64,000 bases of DNA, from contig NZ_AP023356.1 in the NCBI RefSeq assembly GCF_018324205.1, positions 4,233,501 through 4,297,500 of the forward strand. The letters are read 5' to 3'. The position numbers and the translations under genes are program-made. Of this stretch, positions 8,381-16,321 are shown in pieces. This DNA comes from Actinoplanes ianthinogenes (GTDB lineage Bacteria; Actinomycetota; Actinomycetes; Mycobacteriales; Micromonosporaceae). The notes below the pieces were generated by a model. It did not search any database and was not told the origin of the DNA. It was given only the letters and a program-made list of their open reading frames with translations. Each line of letters opens with the position of its first letter. The stretch's first letter is position 1.

Positions 8381-8809
8381 ATGCCCGAGAGCAACGAACC
8401 CGATCTGCCGGACCTCGCCGAGCAACTGCGGCAGGCGATCGGCCGGCTGGTGCGCACCACCCGCGCGCACGCCGACTCGCTGCCGCGCACGCACGCCGAG
8501 ACGATGGGATATCTCAGCCGGGAGGGCCCGCGGACCATCGCCGAGTTGGCGGCGCTGCGCCGGGTGACCCACCAGAGCATGAGCCGCACCATCGGTGAGC
8601 TGGAGAAACTCGAATTCGTCAGCCGGGCGCCGAATCCGGCCGACGCCCGCGGCTTCGTGATCACCCTGACCGCGGCGGGCGAGTCCGCGCTCAACCACGA
8701 CCGAGCCGCGCGTCGCGAGTGGGTCGCGTCCCGGATCGCCAGCGAACTCACCCCGGACGAGCAACGGCTCCTCGCCGCGGTCCCCGCCCTGCTGGACCGT
8801 CTGGCCTAG
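8381..8809 (+). CDS. MarR family transcriptional regulator
   Basis: 142 residues. The winged-helix core is visible: GPRTIAELAALRRVTHQSMSRTIGELEKL, then a wing with PNPADARGFVITLTAAGES. Flanking helices would form the dimer interface as in MarR/SlyA proteins. The ATG at 8381 lies directly after three operator-like palindromes, with no strong ribosome site, so the message may be short-leadered. Likely represses itself and the divergent MBL hydrolase; the ligand is unknown. It overlaps the convergent PAP2 gene by 4 bases. Confidence 0.9.
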   Translation: MPESNEPDLPDLAEQLRQAIGRLVRTTRAHADSLPRTHAETMGYLSREGPRTIAELAALRRVTHQSMSRTIGELEKLEFVSRAPNPADARGFVITLTAAGESALNHDRAARREWVASRIASELTPDEQRLLAAVPALLDRLA

Positions 8810-9501
8810 TGGAAGGCGGGACGGCTCCAGCCGCCCAGGGCCGGCAGGGGGACCCGGTCCCAGGGGATGCGCTGCAGGACACGTGCCAGGACCACGCCGA
8901 GGAGCAGGCCGGCGATCGAGTCGGTGAGCCAGTGGAAGCCCAGGTAGACCGTGGTGACGAGGACGATCGCGACCGGCAGGACCCGGAGGGCGAACAGCTC
9001 CCACCGCTTCAGGGACCGCCGCAACAGGGCTGCCGCCAGGATCGCGAAGACCGCGTACCAGACCAGCGTGTTACCCATGTGCCCGGACGGATAGCTCATG
9101 CTGTACTTGCCGCTCGCCACCGGATTGAACATCTCGGCCTTGAACGGGCCCTGGTACGTCGGCGCGGCCCGGTCGAAGAAGATCTTCATCGGCCCGATGG
9201 TCAGATACAGCAACACGTAGGCGGCGGCGAAGGGCAGGGCCGCCCGTGCCGACCGGGTCCGGTACACCAGCAGCCCGGTCAGGATCAGGGCCACCGGAGT
9301 CAGCACCTGACCGCCCTGCCCGAAGTAGTTGAAGGCCCGCGCGGTCCAGTACGAGATCCGCGGCTGATGCGACAGCGACCAATCGGCCACCCGCTGGTCA
9401 AGATCCAGCAGCTGGCCGTTGATCAAGGCAACGGTCAGCGCCGCGAACCCCGCGAGCAGCAGGACGTCAGGCCACCAGGGCAGGTTGGGGCGTTGGATCA
9501 T
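8806..9501 (-). CDS. PAP2 family phosphatase
   Basis: 231-residue membrane protein with about six transmembrane helices. The three PAP2 motifs are present: KIFFDRAAPT (K-x6-RP type with A in the variable position), SYPSGHMGN, and VYLGFHWLTDSIAG with the catalytic histidine and aspartate. Members dephosphorylate lipid pyrophosphates such as undecaprenyl-PP or phosphatidate. The lipid substrate here is not deducible. Start is the ATG at 9501. It runs in the same direction as the serine protease gene upstream, 9 bases away. Confidence 0.87.
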   Translation of the reverse strand: MIQRPNLPWWPDVLLLAGFAALTVALINGQLLDLDQRVADWSLSHQPRISYWTARAFNYFGQGGQVLTPVALILTGLLVYRTRSARAALPFAAAYVLLYLTIGPMKIFFDRAAPTYQGPFKAEMFNPVASGKYSMSYPSGHMGNTLVWYAVFAILAAALLRRSLKRWELFALRVLPVAIVLVTTVYLGFHWLTDSIAGLLLGVVLARVLQRIPWDRVPLPALGGWSRPAFH

Positions 9502-9510
9502 CCGTAAAAG

Positions 9511-10938
9511 TTAAAGGTACGCCCGCAACTTCGCGGCCAGCAGGTCACCACGAACGCCCGAATTGGGGCATCCGCCGAAGTGGTGCAGCGCCACCACCCT
9601 GTTCGTTTTGCGGGACAGCACCGGCGAGCCGGACGAGCCGCCCGCGGTGTCGCAGAGGTACGAGACGTCGGAGTGCGCGGCATATCCGGTGTAGTCCGGG
9701 TTCTCCACCGAGCAGTTGCCGGCCTTCTCCCCCTTGGCCCCGGCGATCCGGGTCGGCTCCCCGGCCGGGTGCTGCGGCACGTAGAGCTCGGTCCCCTTGG
9801 CCGGCCGCGCGGTGTCCAGCGTGAGGTACCCGAACTTCGTCACGTCCTCGAAGCCGTCGACGCTGAACAGCGTGTAGTCGAGCACGTGGTCGGTGGAGAG
9901 CACCTGGTCGCCCCAGACCTTGGTCGGCTTGAACACGTCGTACCCGCCGCACTTGGCGCACTGGTAGTTGAACCACACCTCGGTGTCGTACGCCTCCTCC
10001 GAGGTGGTCAGGCAGTGGTTGTTGGTGAGCATCCGGTTCTTCGGACCGACCCGCCAGCCGGTGCACAGCTCGGTCCCGTTGATCAGCAGCCGGGCGATCG
10101 CCTTCGACTTGACGTAGGCGACCGGGTCGGCGGACTGGTAGCAGATCGCGTCGGTGGAGGTGTCGGCGCCGCAGACCGACTCCTCCCGGCCGGACCGGCC
10201 GGGACGCGCGGTGGCCGGGGCGGGGATCCGGGCCTGTTCGGTACGACTGAACCCGCGAGCCACCCGGTCCACCCGCACACCCAGCCCGTCGAGAGCGGAG
10301 CGCACGCCGAGCGGGTCGATCGCCCGGTGCACCTCGACGACCGCGGTGTCCCCGGTGATCGACATCGCCCATTTACCACCATTTTTCGCGTCATAGCGGT
10401 AGGACTCGGTGGCATCCGGGTTCGCCACCGTCACATAGTCACCGGGCAGCATCGCCATCCGCGCGAAGTGCACCTTCACGTAGGAGGCCCCGGGATAACG
10501 GAAAGTCTGCGCCGACGGCCCGGCCAGATATCCGAGCAGCTTGCCGACGGTCAGCAGCTCACCCACCCGCTGCCGCCCGCCGGCCACCGAGGCCGATTCG
10601 AGGACACGCTCCGCACCGTGCTGCGTTTTGTCCGTTTTATGCGAAGATTTTGGGGCACGAGCGGACGGCGGGGAAGCTGGTTCTTCAGGTCTCTCGGACG
10701 AGAAAGGGCTCTCGGACGAGAAACCGGAGGAGGACCCGGCCGTCACGGACGACCGCACCGCGACAGCCTGAGCCGGCCGGGACACCTCGGCCGCCACCGG
10801 GGTACGCGGCACCCCGGGCGCCTGCTGCCAGGTTCCGACCGGACCGTCATCGCCGTGCTTCGCCGTCATCGCGCCGGCCACCCCGGCCAGCACGAGGGCG
10901 GCGCATGCTCCGACGACGATCGCTGTCTTGCGTCGCAT
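9511..10938 (-). CDS. Secreted trypsin-like serine protease
   Basis: 475 residues. An N-terminal signal segment (RRKTAIVVGACAALVLAGVAGAM) precedes a Ser/Pro-rich linker and a propeptide-like region. The protease domain has the triad: His in LTNNHCLTT, Asp in DHVLDYTLFSV, Ser in TAGGSSGSPVLS. The GGSSGSP form and several paired cysteines recall the glutamyl/lysyl endopeptidase branch of the chymotrypsin fold. The ATG at 10938 has GGGAG upstream and gives a proper signal peptide, so it is preferred to a far-upstream start. The cleavage specificity and target are unknown. Confidence 0.85.
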   Translation of the reverse strand: MRRKTAIVVGACAALVLAGVAGAMTAKHGDDGPVGTWQQAPGVPRTPVAAEVSRPAQAVAVRSSVTAGSSSGFSSESPFSSERPEEPASPPSARAPKSSHKTDKTQHGAERVLESASVAGGRQRVGELLTVGKLLGYLAGPSAQTFRYPGASYVKVHFARMAMLPGDYVTVANPDATESYRYDAKNGGKWAMSITGDTAVVEVHRAIDPLGVRSALDGLGVRVDRVARGFSRTEQARIPAPATARPGRSGREESVCGADTSTDAICYQSADPVAYVKSKAIARLLINGTELCTGWRVGPKNRMLTNNHCLTTSEEAYDTEVWFNYQCAKCGGYDVFKPTKVWGDQVLSTDHVLDYTLFSVDGFEDVTKFGYLTLDTARPAKGTELYVPQHPAGEPTRIAGAKGEKAGNCSVENPDYTGYAAHSDVSYLCDTAGGSSGSPVLSRKTNRVVALHHFGGCPNSGVRGDLLAAKLRAYL

Positions 10939-11029
10939 GCCACTCCCGGGTACGTCGTAGGCGTTTTCGCACCTGTGTAACGAGCCACCTACGAGCACGA
11001 CGCGGAGCCGGACCGGGCACACTTGGTCG

Positions 11030-12241
11030 GTGCGCATCACCTCCGCCCTCATCGACCCCGCGCTGCTGGACCTGCCGTGGCACGTGCCGCTGGAGGACTG
11101 GCCGGCGGATCACCTGGTCGCGCTGCCCCAGGGCATTTCCCGGCACGTCGTGCGCTTCGTCAAGCTGAACGACGTGGTCTACGCGATGAAGGAGACCCGC
11201 GAGCGCATCGCCGAGAAGGAGTACGACCTGCTCCGCGCCCTGGAGCGGATCGACTTCCCGGCCGTGCAGGCGGTCGCCATCGCCACCGACCGGCGGACCG
11301 CGGAGGGCGAGCCGCTGGAGACCGTGCTGGTCACCCGGCACCTCCAGTTCTCGCTGCCCTATCGCGCCCTGTTCTCCCGGGTGCTCCGGCCGAACACGAT
11401 GAACCGGCTGCTCGACGCGCTCGCGGCGCTGGTCGTCCGGATGCACCTGACCGGCTTCTCCTGGGGTGACTGCTCGCTCTCCAACACGCTGTTCCGCCGC
11501 GACGCGGGCGCCTTCGCGGCCTACCTGGTCGACGCCGAGACCGGCAACCTCTATCCGAAACTCTCCGAGGGCCAGCGCAGCGAGGACATCGAGATCCTCC
11601 GGCTGAACATCTTCGGCGAGTGCCTCGACCTGCAGGCCGCCGAGCTGCTGCACGAGTCGATCGACCCGGAGAAGGTGGTCGACGACATCGTCGCGCGCTA
11701 CGAGCGGCTGTGGCACGAGGTGACCTACGAGCAGGAGGTCACCAAGGACGCCCGGCACCACATCGAGCGGCGCATCCGGCGGCTCAACGAGATGGGCTTC
11801 GACGTCGCCGAGGTGTCCATGTCGACCACGGACGGTGGTTACCGGGTCCGGCCCAAGGTCGTCGACGCCGGCTATCACACCCGCCGGCTGATGCGCCTGA
11901 CCGGCCTGGACGCCGAGGAGAACCAGGCTCGCCAGTTGCTCAACGACCTGGACACCTATCGCGCGGAGAGCGCGCTGCGTGACGAGCAGCAGGCCGCGCA
12001 CCGCTGGCTGACCGAGGTCTTCGAGCCGGTGGTCCGCGCCGTCCCGCCCGCGCTGCGCCGGAAACTGGAGCCGCAGGAGATCTTCTCCCAGATCATCCAG
12101 CACAAGTGGCTGCTCTCCGAGCGCGCCGGCCGCGACGTCGGGATGGGCCCGGCGGTCCAGTCGTACCTGACCGAGGTGCTGGTCAACAAGCCCGACGAGC
12201 AGGCGGTGCTGGGCGTCGACGCCGACGAGCTATCGGTCTGA
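11030..12241 (+). CDS. DUF4032 domain protein (kinase-like fold)
   Basis: 403 residues starting at GTG 11030 (VRITSALIDPALLDLPWHVP). The region to about residue 200 has features of a lipopolysaccharide-kinase/APH-like fold: VVYAMKETRERIAEKEY with a candidate ATP lysine, and FSWGDCSLSNTLFRRDAGAFAAYLVDAET, where a D-x4-N and a later DAE resemble the catalytic and metal sites. The C-terminal half is the conserved DUF4032 region of actinobacteria. The function is unestablished. Divergent from the protease gene. A short AT-rich palindrome follows the stop codon. Confidence 0.82.
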   Translation: MRITSALIDPALLDLPWHVPLEDWPADHLVALPQGISRHVVRFVKLNDVVYAMKETRERIAEKEYDLLRALERIDFPAVQAVAIATDRRTAEGEPLETVLVTRHLQFSLPYRALFSRVLRPNTMNRLLDALAALVVRMHLTGFSWGDCSLSNTLFRRDAGAFAAYLVDAETGNLYPKLSEGQRSEDIEILRLNIFGECLDLQAAELLHESIDPEKVVDDIVARYERLWHEVTYEQEVTKDARHHIERRIRRLNEMGFDVAEVSMSTTDGGYRVRPKVVDAGYHTRRLMRLTGLDAEENQARQLLNDLDTYRAESALRDEQQAAHRWLTEVFEPVVRAVPPALRRKLEPQEIFSQIIQHKWLLSERAGRDVGMGPAVQSYLTEVLVNKPDEQAVLGVDADELSV

Positions 12242-12242
12242 G

Positions 12243-12258
12243 ACAAAATCCATTTTGT
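12243..12258. other. AT-rich inverted repeat after the DUF4032 gene
   Basis: ACAAAATCCATTTTGT sits one base after the stop codon: a perfect 7-bp inverted repeat around CC. In such GC-rich DNA it stands out, but the stem would be weak for a terminator, so an operator or chance are equally possible. Confidence 0.3.
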
Positions 12259-12322
12259 ACGCTCTCGCCCTCCCCCAACCGCAACAGCCACGTCCCGTGG
12301 CCAAGCGCACGGTGATCCCGGT

Positions 12323-12450
12323 GCCGGACCGCGAGGCCGCGCCGGGCTGAGCCCGCGACGCCCGCTCCAGCGCCGGACCGCGAGGCCGCTCAGGCCGAGC
12401 CCGCGACGCCCGCTCCAGTCCGGACCGCCATGCGCGCCGGCCGAGCCCGC
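12323..12450. repeat. 49-bp tandem repeat in a 276-bp intergenic region
   Basis: Two near-identical 49-bp units begin at 12323 and 12372 (GCCGGACCGCGAGGCC at the start, GCGACGCCCGCTCCAG at the end), followed by a degenerate third copy from about 12419. The array lies between the stop of the DUF4032 gene and the stop of the RCK-channel gene (convergent). I see no gene in the gap. Confidence 0.6.
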
Positions 12451-12517
12451 CGCGAACGGGCGTGGGCAGCGGTGCCGACGCGCCGGCCGGGAGGCTGCAC
12501 GCCGTACCGAAAAGGGT

Positions 12518-14239
12518 CTAGGGTTTCGATCTCTCGACCAGGGCTCGCAACGCGCGCTGGCGGGCGACCACCAGGATCCGGTCGCCGGGGGCGAGCACCC
12601 GGCGCGGGTCCGGCCGCCAGTCCATCCAGTCGCCGGCCGAGGCGGCGGACATGCCGATCACCCGTGCCTGCCCGGGCTCGTCGACGTCGTCCAGCAACGC
12701 ACCGTCCAGAGTCGACGCCTCGCGGACGGTGACCGTGCCGACCAGCAGCACGTGCCGGTCGACCGGGATGCTGGCGTGCACGTTGCGCTCCAGCAGGGCC
12801 GCGGCGAACACCGGGGCGCAGAGCCGGGAGACGCTGCGCGACGCGGTGATGTCGAAGGCGGAGCCGATCCGCTGGGCGAAGTCGTCGTCGAACAGCCGCA
12901 GCACCACCCGCAGGTCGTCACGGATCCCGCGGGCGTGCAGGGCGGCCTGGAGGTTCACCGGATCGTTGGTGGAGACCACGATCAGCGCCCGGCAGGTGGC
13001 GATCGAGGCGGCCTGCAGCGTCTCCTCCCGGGACGCGTCGCCGATGATCACCGGGACGCCGCGCCGCTGTGCCGATTTCACGCCGCGGGCGTCGGCGTGC
13101 CGATCGATGGCGACCACCCGGACGCCCAGGTCGTGCAGTTGGCGCAGCACCTGGGTGCCGACGTTGCCCAGCCCGACCAGCACGATGTGGTCGCGCAGCG
13201 CTCCGGCGATCCGGCCCTGGCTGAGCGCCAGCCGCGCGTTCACCATGCCGTCCACCACGGCCGCGGTGATCAGCGGCAGCAGCGCCAGCCCGGCGACGGT
13301 GAGCACCAGCTGCGCGGCCTGCGCGACCGCGTTGCGCTTGTCCTCCACATCGGACGCGCCGACCGCCGTCATCAGGGTCACGTAGATCGACTGCCACAGG
13401 TTGTGCCGGGTGTCGTCCCACGCGTTCAGCACCGCGCCGGCCAGCACCGTGATGACCAGCGTGATCAGCACGGCGACACCGAGCTTGCGGTTCAGCGCGG
13501 CGCGCAGCGCCCGGCCGAAGGCGGCCAGCGGGCGGCGCCGGCGACCGGCCCGGGCCAGCAGCCGGCGGGTCACGTCCTCACCGGGCCGGCCGGTGGCCTC
13601 GGCCAGCACCAGATCGTGCGGCCGGTCCGTGCCCGGGGCCGGCTCGGCGGGCAGCACCGACACCTCGCCGTCGTCGTCGGCGGCCAGGGTCGCGATCACG
13701 TTGCGGTCCAGCACGTCGCCGCGGTGGGCGACGTAGAGGGTCCGGCCACCGTGCCGGAAGTGGGTGGGCGCCACCTCGCCGAGCGCCGCCGCCACGAACG
13801 CGGGCGCGGCCATCTCGGCGTCGGAGAGCACCACGTGGTCCGGGAAGATCCGGCCCACGCTGCCGGCCAGCCCGGTGTTGAACATCCGGACCACCACCCG
13901 CAGTTTCTCCTCGACCTCCCGGGCGCACAGGGCGGCGTGCAGGTTGACCATGTCGTCCGGCATCACCAGAGCCAGGGCGGTGGCACCGGACAGCCCGGCC
14001 TCCCGGAACGTCCGCTCGTCCAGCCGGTCGGCCTGGCGCAGCTCGACACCGCGCTCCTCGAGCACCTTGAGGTCCGGCACGTCCGGCCGCAGCTGGGCCG
14101 GAGTGATCACGGTGAGCCGGATCCGATGGCGGGAATTCGCCACCTCTTCGGCCAAGGTCCAGACCAGTGCGTCGGCGCCACAGACGACCAGGTGGGGACG
14201 GGTATCAGCGGCGGAACCGGGCGACGCACTCACGTTCAC
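12518..14239 (-). CDS. Two-RCK (TrkA-N) ion-channel-like membrane protein
   Basis: 573 residues with the order RCK, membrane, RCK. Residues about 15-150 form a first TrkA-N Rossmann domain (LVVCGADALVWTLAEE). Residues about 235-330 hold a helix, a re-entrant pore-like segment with TAVGASD, and a second helix. A second, better conserved Rossmann domain follows (IVLVGLGNVGTQVLRQL, then AIDRHAD). The plan resembles K+ channels with RCK gating rings, but the usual TVGYGD filter is replaced by TAVGASD, so potassium selectivity should not be assumed. Start is GTG 14239; GTG 14233 is an alternative. Neither has a clear ribosome site. Confidence 0.8.
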   Translation of the reverse strand: MNVSASPGSAADTRPHLVVCGADALVWTLAEEVANSRHRIRLTVITPAQLRPDVPDLKVLEERGVELRQADRLDERTFREAGLSGATALALVMPDDMVNLHAALCAREVEEKLRVVVRMFNTGLAGSVGRIFPDHVVLSDAEMAAPAFVAAALGEVAPTHFRHGGRTLYVAHRGDVLDRNVIATLAADDDGEVSVLPAEPAPGTDRPHDLVLAEATGRPGEDVTRRLLARAGRRRRPLAAFGRALRAALNRKLGVAVLITLVITVLAGAVLNAWDDTRHNLWQSIYVTLMTAVGASDVEDKRNAVAQAAQLVLTVAGLALLPLITAAVVDGMVNARLALSQGRIAGALRDHIVLVGLGNVGTQVLRQLHDLGVRVVAIDRHADARGVKSAQRRGVPVIIGDASREETLQAASIATCRALIVVSTNDPVNLQAALHARGIRDDLRVVLRLFDDDFAQRIGSAFDITASRSVSRLCAPVFAAALLERNVHASIPVDRHVLLVGTVTVREASTLDGALLDDVDEPGQARVIGMSAASAGDWMDWRPDPRRVLAPGDRILVVARQRALRALVERSKP

Positions 14240-14358
14240 GAATCGTAGTCAGCCGTTACCGCCTGGTGGGGCCCTCCGTTGCCCCATCCGACACCATTCG
14301 TCCGAGTTGGTGGGTATTTCCCGCAAACCCATCGTCCGAAGTGGTCTGGAGAAGATCA

Positions 14359-15276
14359 GTGCGTAAGTTGTGGTATGCCGGAGCCGGCGTGATCGCCGGT
14401 GGTTTCCTCCTGTTCGGGGCCGCTCCCGCCCAGGCGGAGGGCACGTCGCCGGACCCGATCGCCTCCGTGGCCCCGTACGCCGACCCGCTGGGCGACGTGC
14501 TGGCCCGGACCAACGGCCTGCGCCTGTCCAGCCCGGTCGGCACCGACCCGCTGGGCCGCGCGCCGCTGGTCACCCTCGACCAGGACGGCCAGCGACTGTT
14601 CCCGATCAAGCCGGGCCAGAACGACATCGCCGGGTACCCGCTGAGCCGGAGCAAGAGCCAGGGCCAGGGCCAGGTGGAGTCCGGCGACACCGACCGGCGC
14701 TCGTTGCCGGCCGCGGACGTGATCGGCGGCAGCATCCACAACAGCCCCGGCGACCGGTTCGCCGGCTCGCTCAAGGGCATCCCGTTCACCGACGCGAACA
14801 CCGGCTCCACGCGGCTCCCGCTGCTCGGCCGGCTCCCGGTCGTCGGCGGCCTGCTCCCGGACGGCAGCCCCACCCTGGAGAGCGCGTCCAGCGAGTACCC
14901 GCTGCTCGACGACCTGGACGGCAACCTCTCGGTGCGCGGCCTGCCGAAGCGCGTCTCGAACTCGAACCGGGCCGTCCTCGCCGGTCTCCCGCTCGGCGGC
15001 TCCCCGGTCGCCCCGGCCGACCTGATCCCGGAGGCCACCCCGACCGCCTCGCCCTACGCCTCGGCCCCGGCCCGCCCCGGTCTGGCCTCGCCGTCGGTCG
15101 CCGGCTCGCCCTCGACCGCTGTCTCGCCCTCGTCCGAGGCGCCCGTCGCCGTGCCGCCGTCGGCCTCCGAGACGCCGGCGCCCTCCGCCTCGGTCGCTCC
15201 CTACACCAAGAGCGCGGACCCGCGGTCCAAGGTGGACGACCCGCGCCTGCTGGAGGAACCGCTCGACCGCAACTGA
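14359..15276 (+). CDS. Secreted Ser/Pro-rich protein of unknown function
   Basis: 305 residues from GTG 14359, which has GGAGAAG upstream. A signal peptide is clear (VRKLWYAGAGVIAGGFLLFG, cleavage after AQA). The mature protein has no cysteines and several repeated motifs such as LP(L/V)LGRLP-VVGGLL and GLPLGGSPV, then a Ser/Ala/Pro-rich tail of about 90 residues. I do not recognise a domain. It is probably cell-wall associated or released. The neighbouring genes give no functional clue. Confidence 0.7.
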   Translation: MRKLWYAGAGVIAGGFLLFGAAPAQAEGTSPDPIASVAPYADPLGDVLARTNGLRLSSPVGTDPLGRAPLVTLDQDGQRLFPIKPGQNDIAGYPLSRSKSQGQGQVESGDTDRRSLPAADVIGGSIHNSPGDRFAGSLKGIPFTDANTGSTRLPLLGRLPVVGGLLPDGSPTLESASSEYPLLDDLDGNLSVRGLPKRVSNSNRAVLAGLPLGGSPVAPADLIPEATPTASPYASAPARPGLASPSVAGSPSTAVSPSSEAPVAVPPSASETPAPSASVAPYTKSADPRSKVDDPRLLEEPLDRN

Positions 15277-15310
15277 CTCGCCGTTTCACCTCGGCTGATC
15301 AGGGAAAACT

Positions 15311-15341
15311 CCGGGTATGCAGACTTTTCTGCCATACCCGG
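15311..15341 (+). promoter_or_regulatory. Hairpin enclosing the start codon of the MSMEG_6728-family gene
   Basis: CCGGGTATG (15311-15319) pairs with CATACCCGG (15333-15341), and the inner CAGA pairs with TCTG, giving about 13 bp with one bulged base and a CTTT loop. The gene's ATG (15317) lies in the left arm. The hairpin is followed by GATTTTCTG. It could limit translation, or act as a terminator for the preceding gene, or simply follow from the conserved MQTFLPYPD coding. Confidence 0.4.
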
Positions 15342-15787
15342 ATTTTCTGTCCAGCGCCCGGGTACTGGACCAGAAGCGGCTCGGCAAGCAGCGGGTGGAG
15401 ACCATCCAGGTGCTGCGGGGGCTCACCGTCGCGGACTACGGCTGGCGGCACCACCCCGCGGTCCAGATGTGGCGCGGTTACGAGGAGGCGCTGGTCCGGT
15501 ACGGCCTGGCCATGTGCGAGGTGTGGACCGCGACCGGCCGGGCCGACACCTGCGCCACCACGCTGGTGGACGATCTGCGCGCCGCCAAGGGCATCACCGT
15601 GGTGCGCACCCAGGAACAGCTCGCCCGGGTGGTCGCCCTGCCGCCCTGGCTCGGCGACCCGGATCTGCATCGCAGTCACCAGTCCGCGCTGCTGCGCAAG
15701 GACCCGGAGACGTACCGTCCGATCTTCGGCGACGTCCCGGACGACCTCCCGTACGTCTGGCCGGTCGCCGCCGCAAGCCCGCGCTAG
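15317..15787 (+). CDS. MSMEG_6728 family protein (pyrimidine-dimer-glycosylase-like)
   Basis: 156 residues. The N-terminus MQTFLPYPDFLSSARVLDQK, then RLGKQRVETIQVLRGL and WRHHPAVQMWRGYEEAL, matches the MSMEG_6728 family as I recall it, which is distantly related to the T4 endonuclease V-type pyrimidine dimer glycosylases. The conserved basic, His and Glu residues support a nucleic-acid role, but no activity is established for this family. It begins within a hairpin and overlaps the convergent GNAT gene by 4 bases. Confidence 0.8.
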   Translation: MQTFLPYPDFLSSARVLDQKRLGKQRVETIQVLRGLTVADYGWRHHPAVQMWRGYEEALVRYGLAMCEVWTATGRADTCATTLVDDLRAAKGITVVRTQEQLARVVALPPWLGDPDLHRSHQSALLRKDPETYRPIFGDVPDDLPYVWPVAAASPR

Positions 15788-16200
15788 TCCAGCAGATCCC
15801 AGCTGAGCAGCGTGAACGTGGTCTCCTCCAGCGCGCCCGCGGACCGGTAGGTGGCCAGCGCGGCGGCGTTGTCGTTCTCGGTGGCCACCCACATGCCGTA
15901 GCACCCGTTCTTGCGGGCCAGCTCGGCGAGCGCGGTGACCAGCGCGGTCCCGATCCCCTGGAGCCGGGCCGCCGGGGCCACGCCCAGCTCGTAGACCAGC
16001 ATCTCGGTGCCCTTGTCCGGATGGGTGGTCTCCACGCCGGAGATCATCCCGACCGGGCGGTCCGCGTCGTCGTAGGCGACCAGCAGGTGATGGGTCGGAT
16101 CGTGCAGGAAGCGGCGGGTCGCCTCGTCGAGCGGCGGCGCGTCGAAGAGGTCGGCCGCGCGATGCACCTCATCGGCGGAGGTGACGCGTTCGATCCGCAT
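15784..16200 (-). CDS. GNAT family N-acetyltransferase
   Basis: 138 residues, a single GNAT domain. The acetyl-CoA pyrophosphate loop reads VAPAARLQGIGTALV (the Q/RxxGxG/A motif), preceded by the strand LVYELGV and followed by WVATENDNAAALATYRSAG. The general layout, including LFDAPPLDE near the N-terminus, resembles the AAC(3)-I branch of aminoglycoside acetyltransferases, but this is a weak resemblance and the acceptor is unknown. Start is the ATG at 16200. Confidence 0.85.
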   Translation of the reverse strand: MRIERVTSADEVHRAADLFDAPPLDEATRRFLHDPTHHLLVAYDDADRPVGMISGVETTHPDKGTEMLVYELGVAPAARLQGIGTALVTALAELARKNGCYGMWVATENDNAAALATYRSAGALEETTFTLLSWDLLD

Positions 16201-16321
16201 CCCGCCACCCTAACCAGGGTGGGTCACGCTTCCGCATCCGATCGACCGGCCGCACCGCGTGATCGGCAAGCGACCTCTCGGTAGCATGACGGGCCGATAC
16301 CGCGACGGTGGAGGCGACGAA

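Noticed and set aside
12106..12517. Small genes in the gap after the DUF4032 gene
   Set aside because: The short frames at 12106-12315 and 12430-12732 overlap real genes or the 49-bp repeat, and lack ribosome sites and recognisable domains.
15784..16200. Aminoglycoside resistance gene
   Set aside because: The GNAT protein only loosely resembles AAC(3)-I; nothing seen fixes an aminoglycoside substrate, so it is left as a general GNAT.
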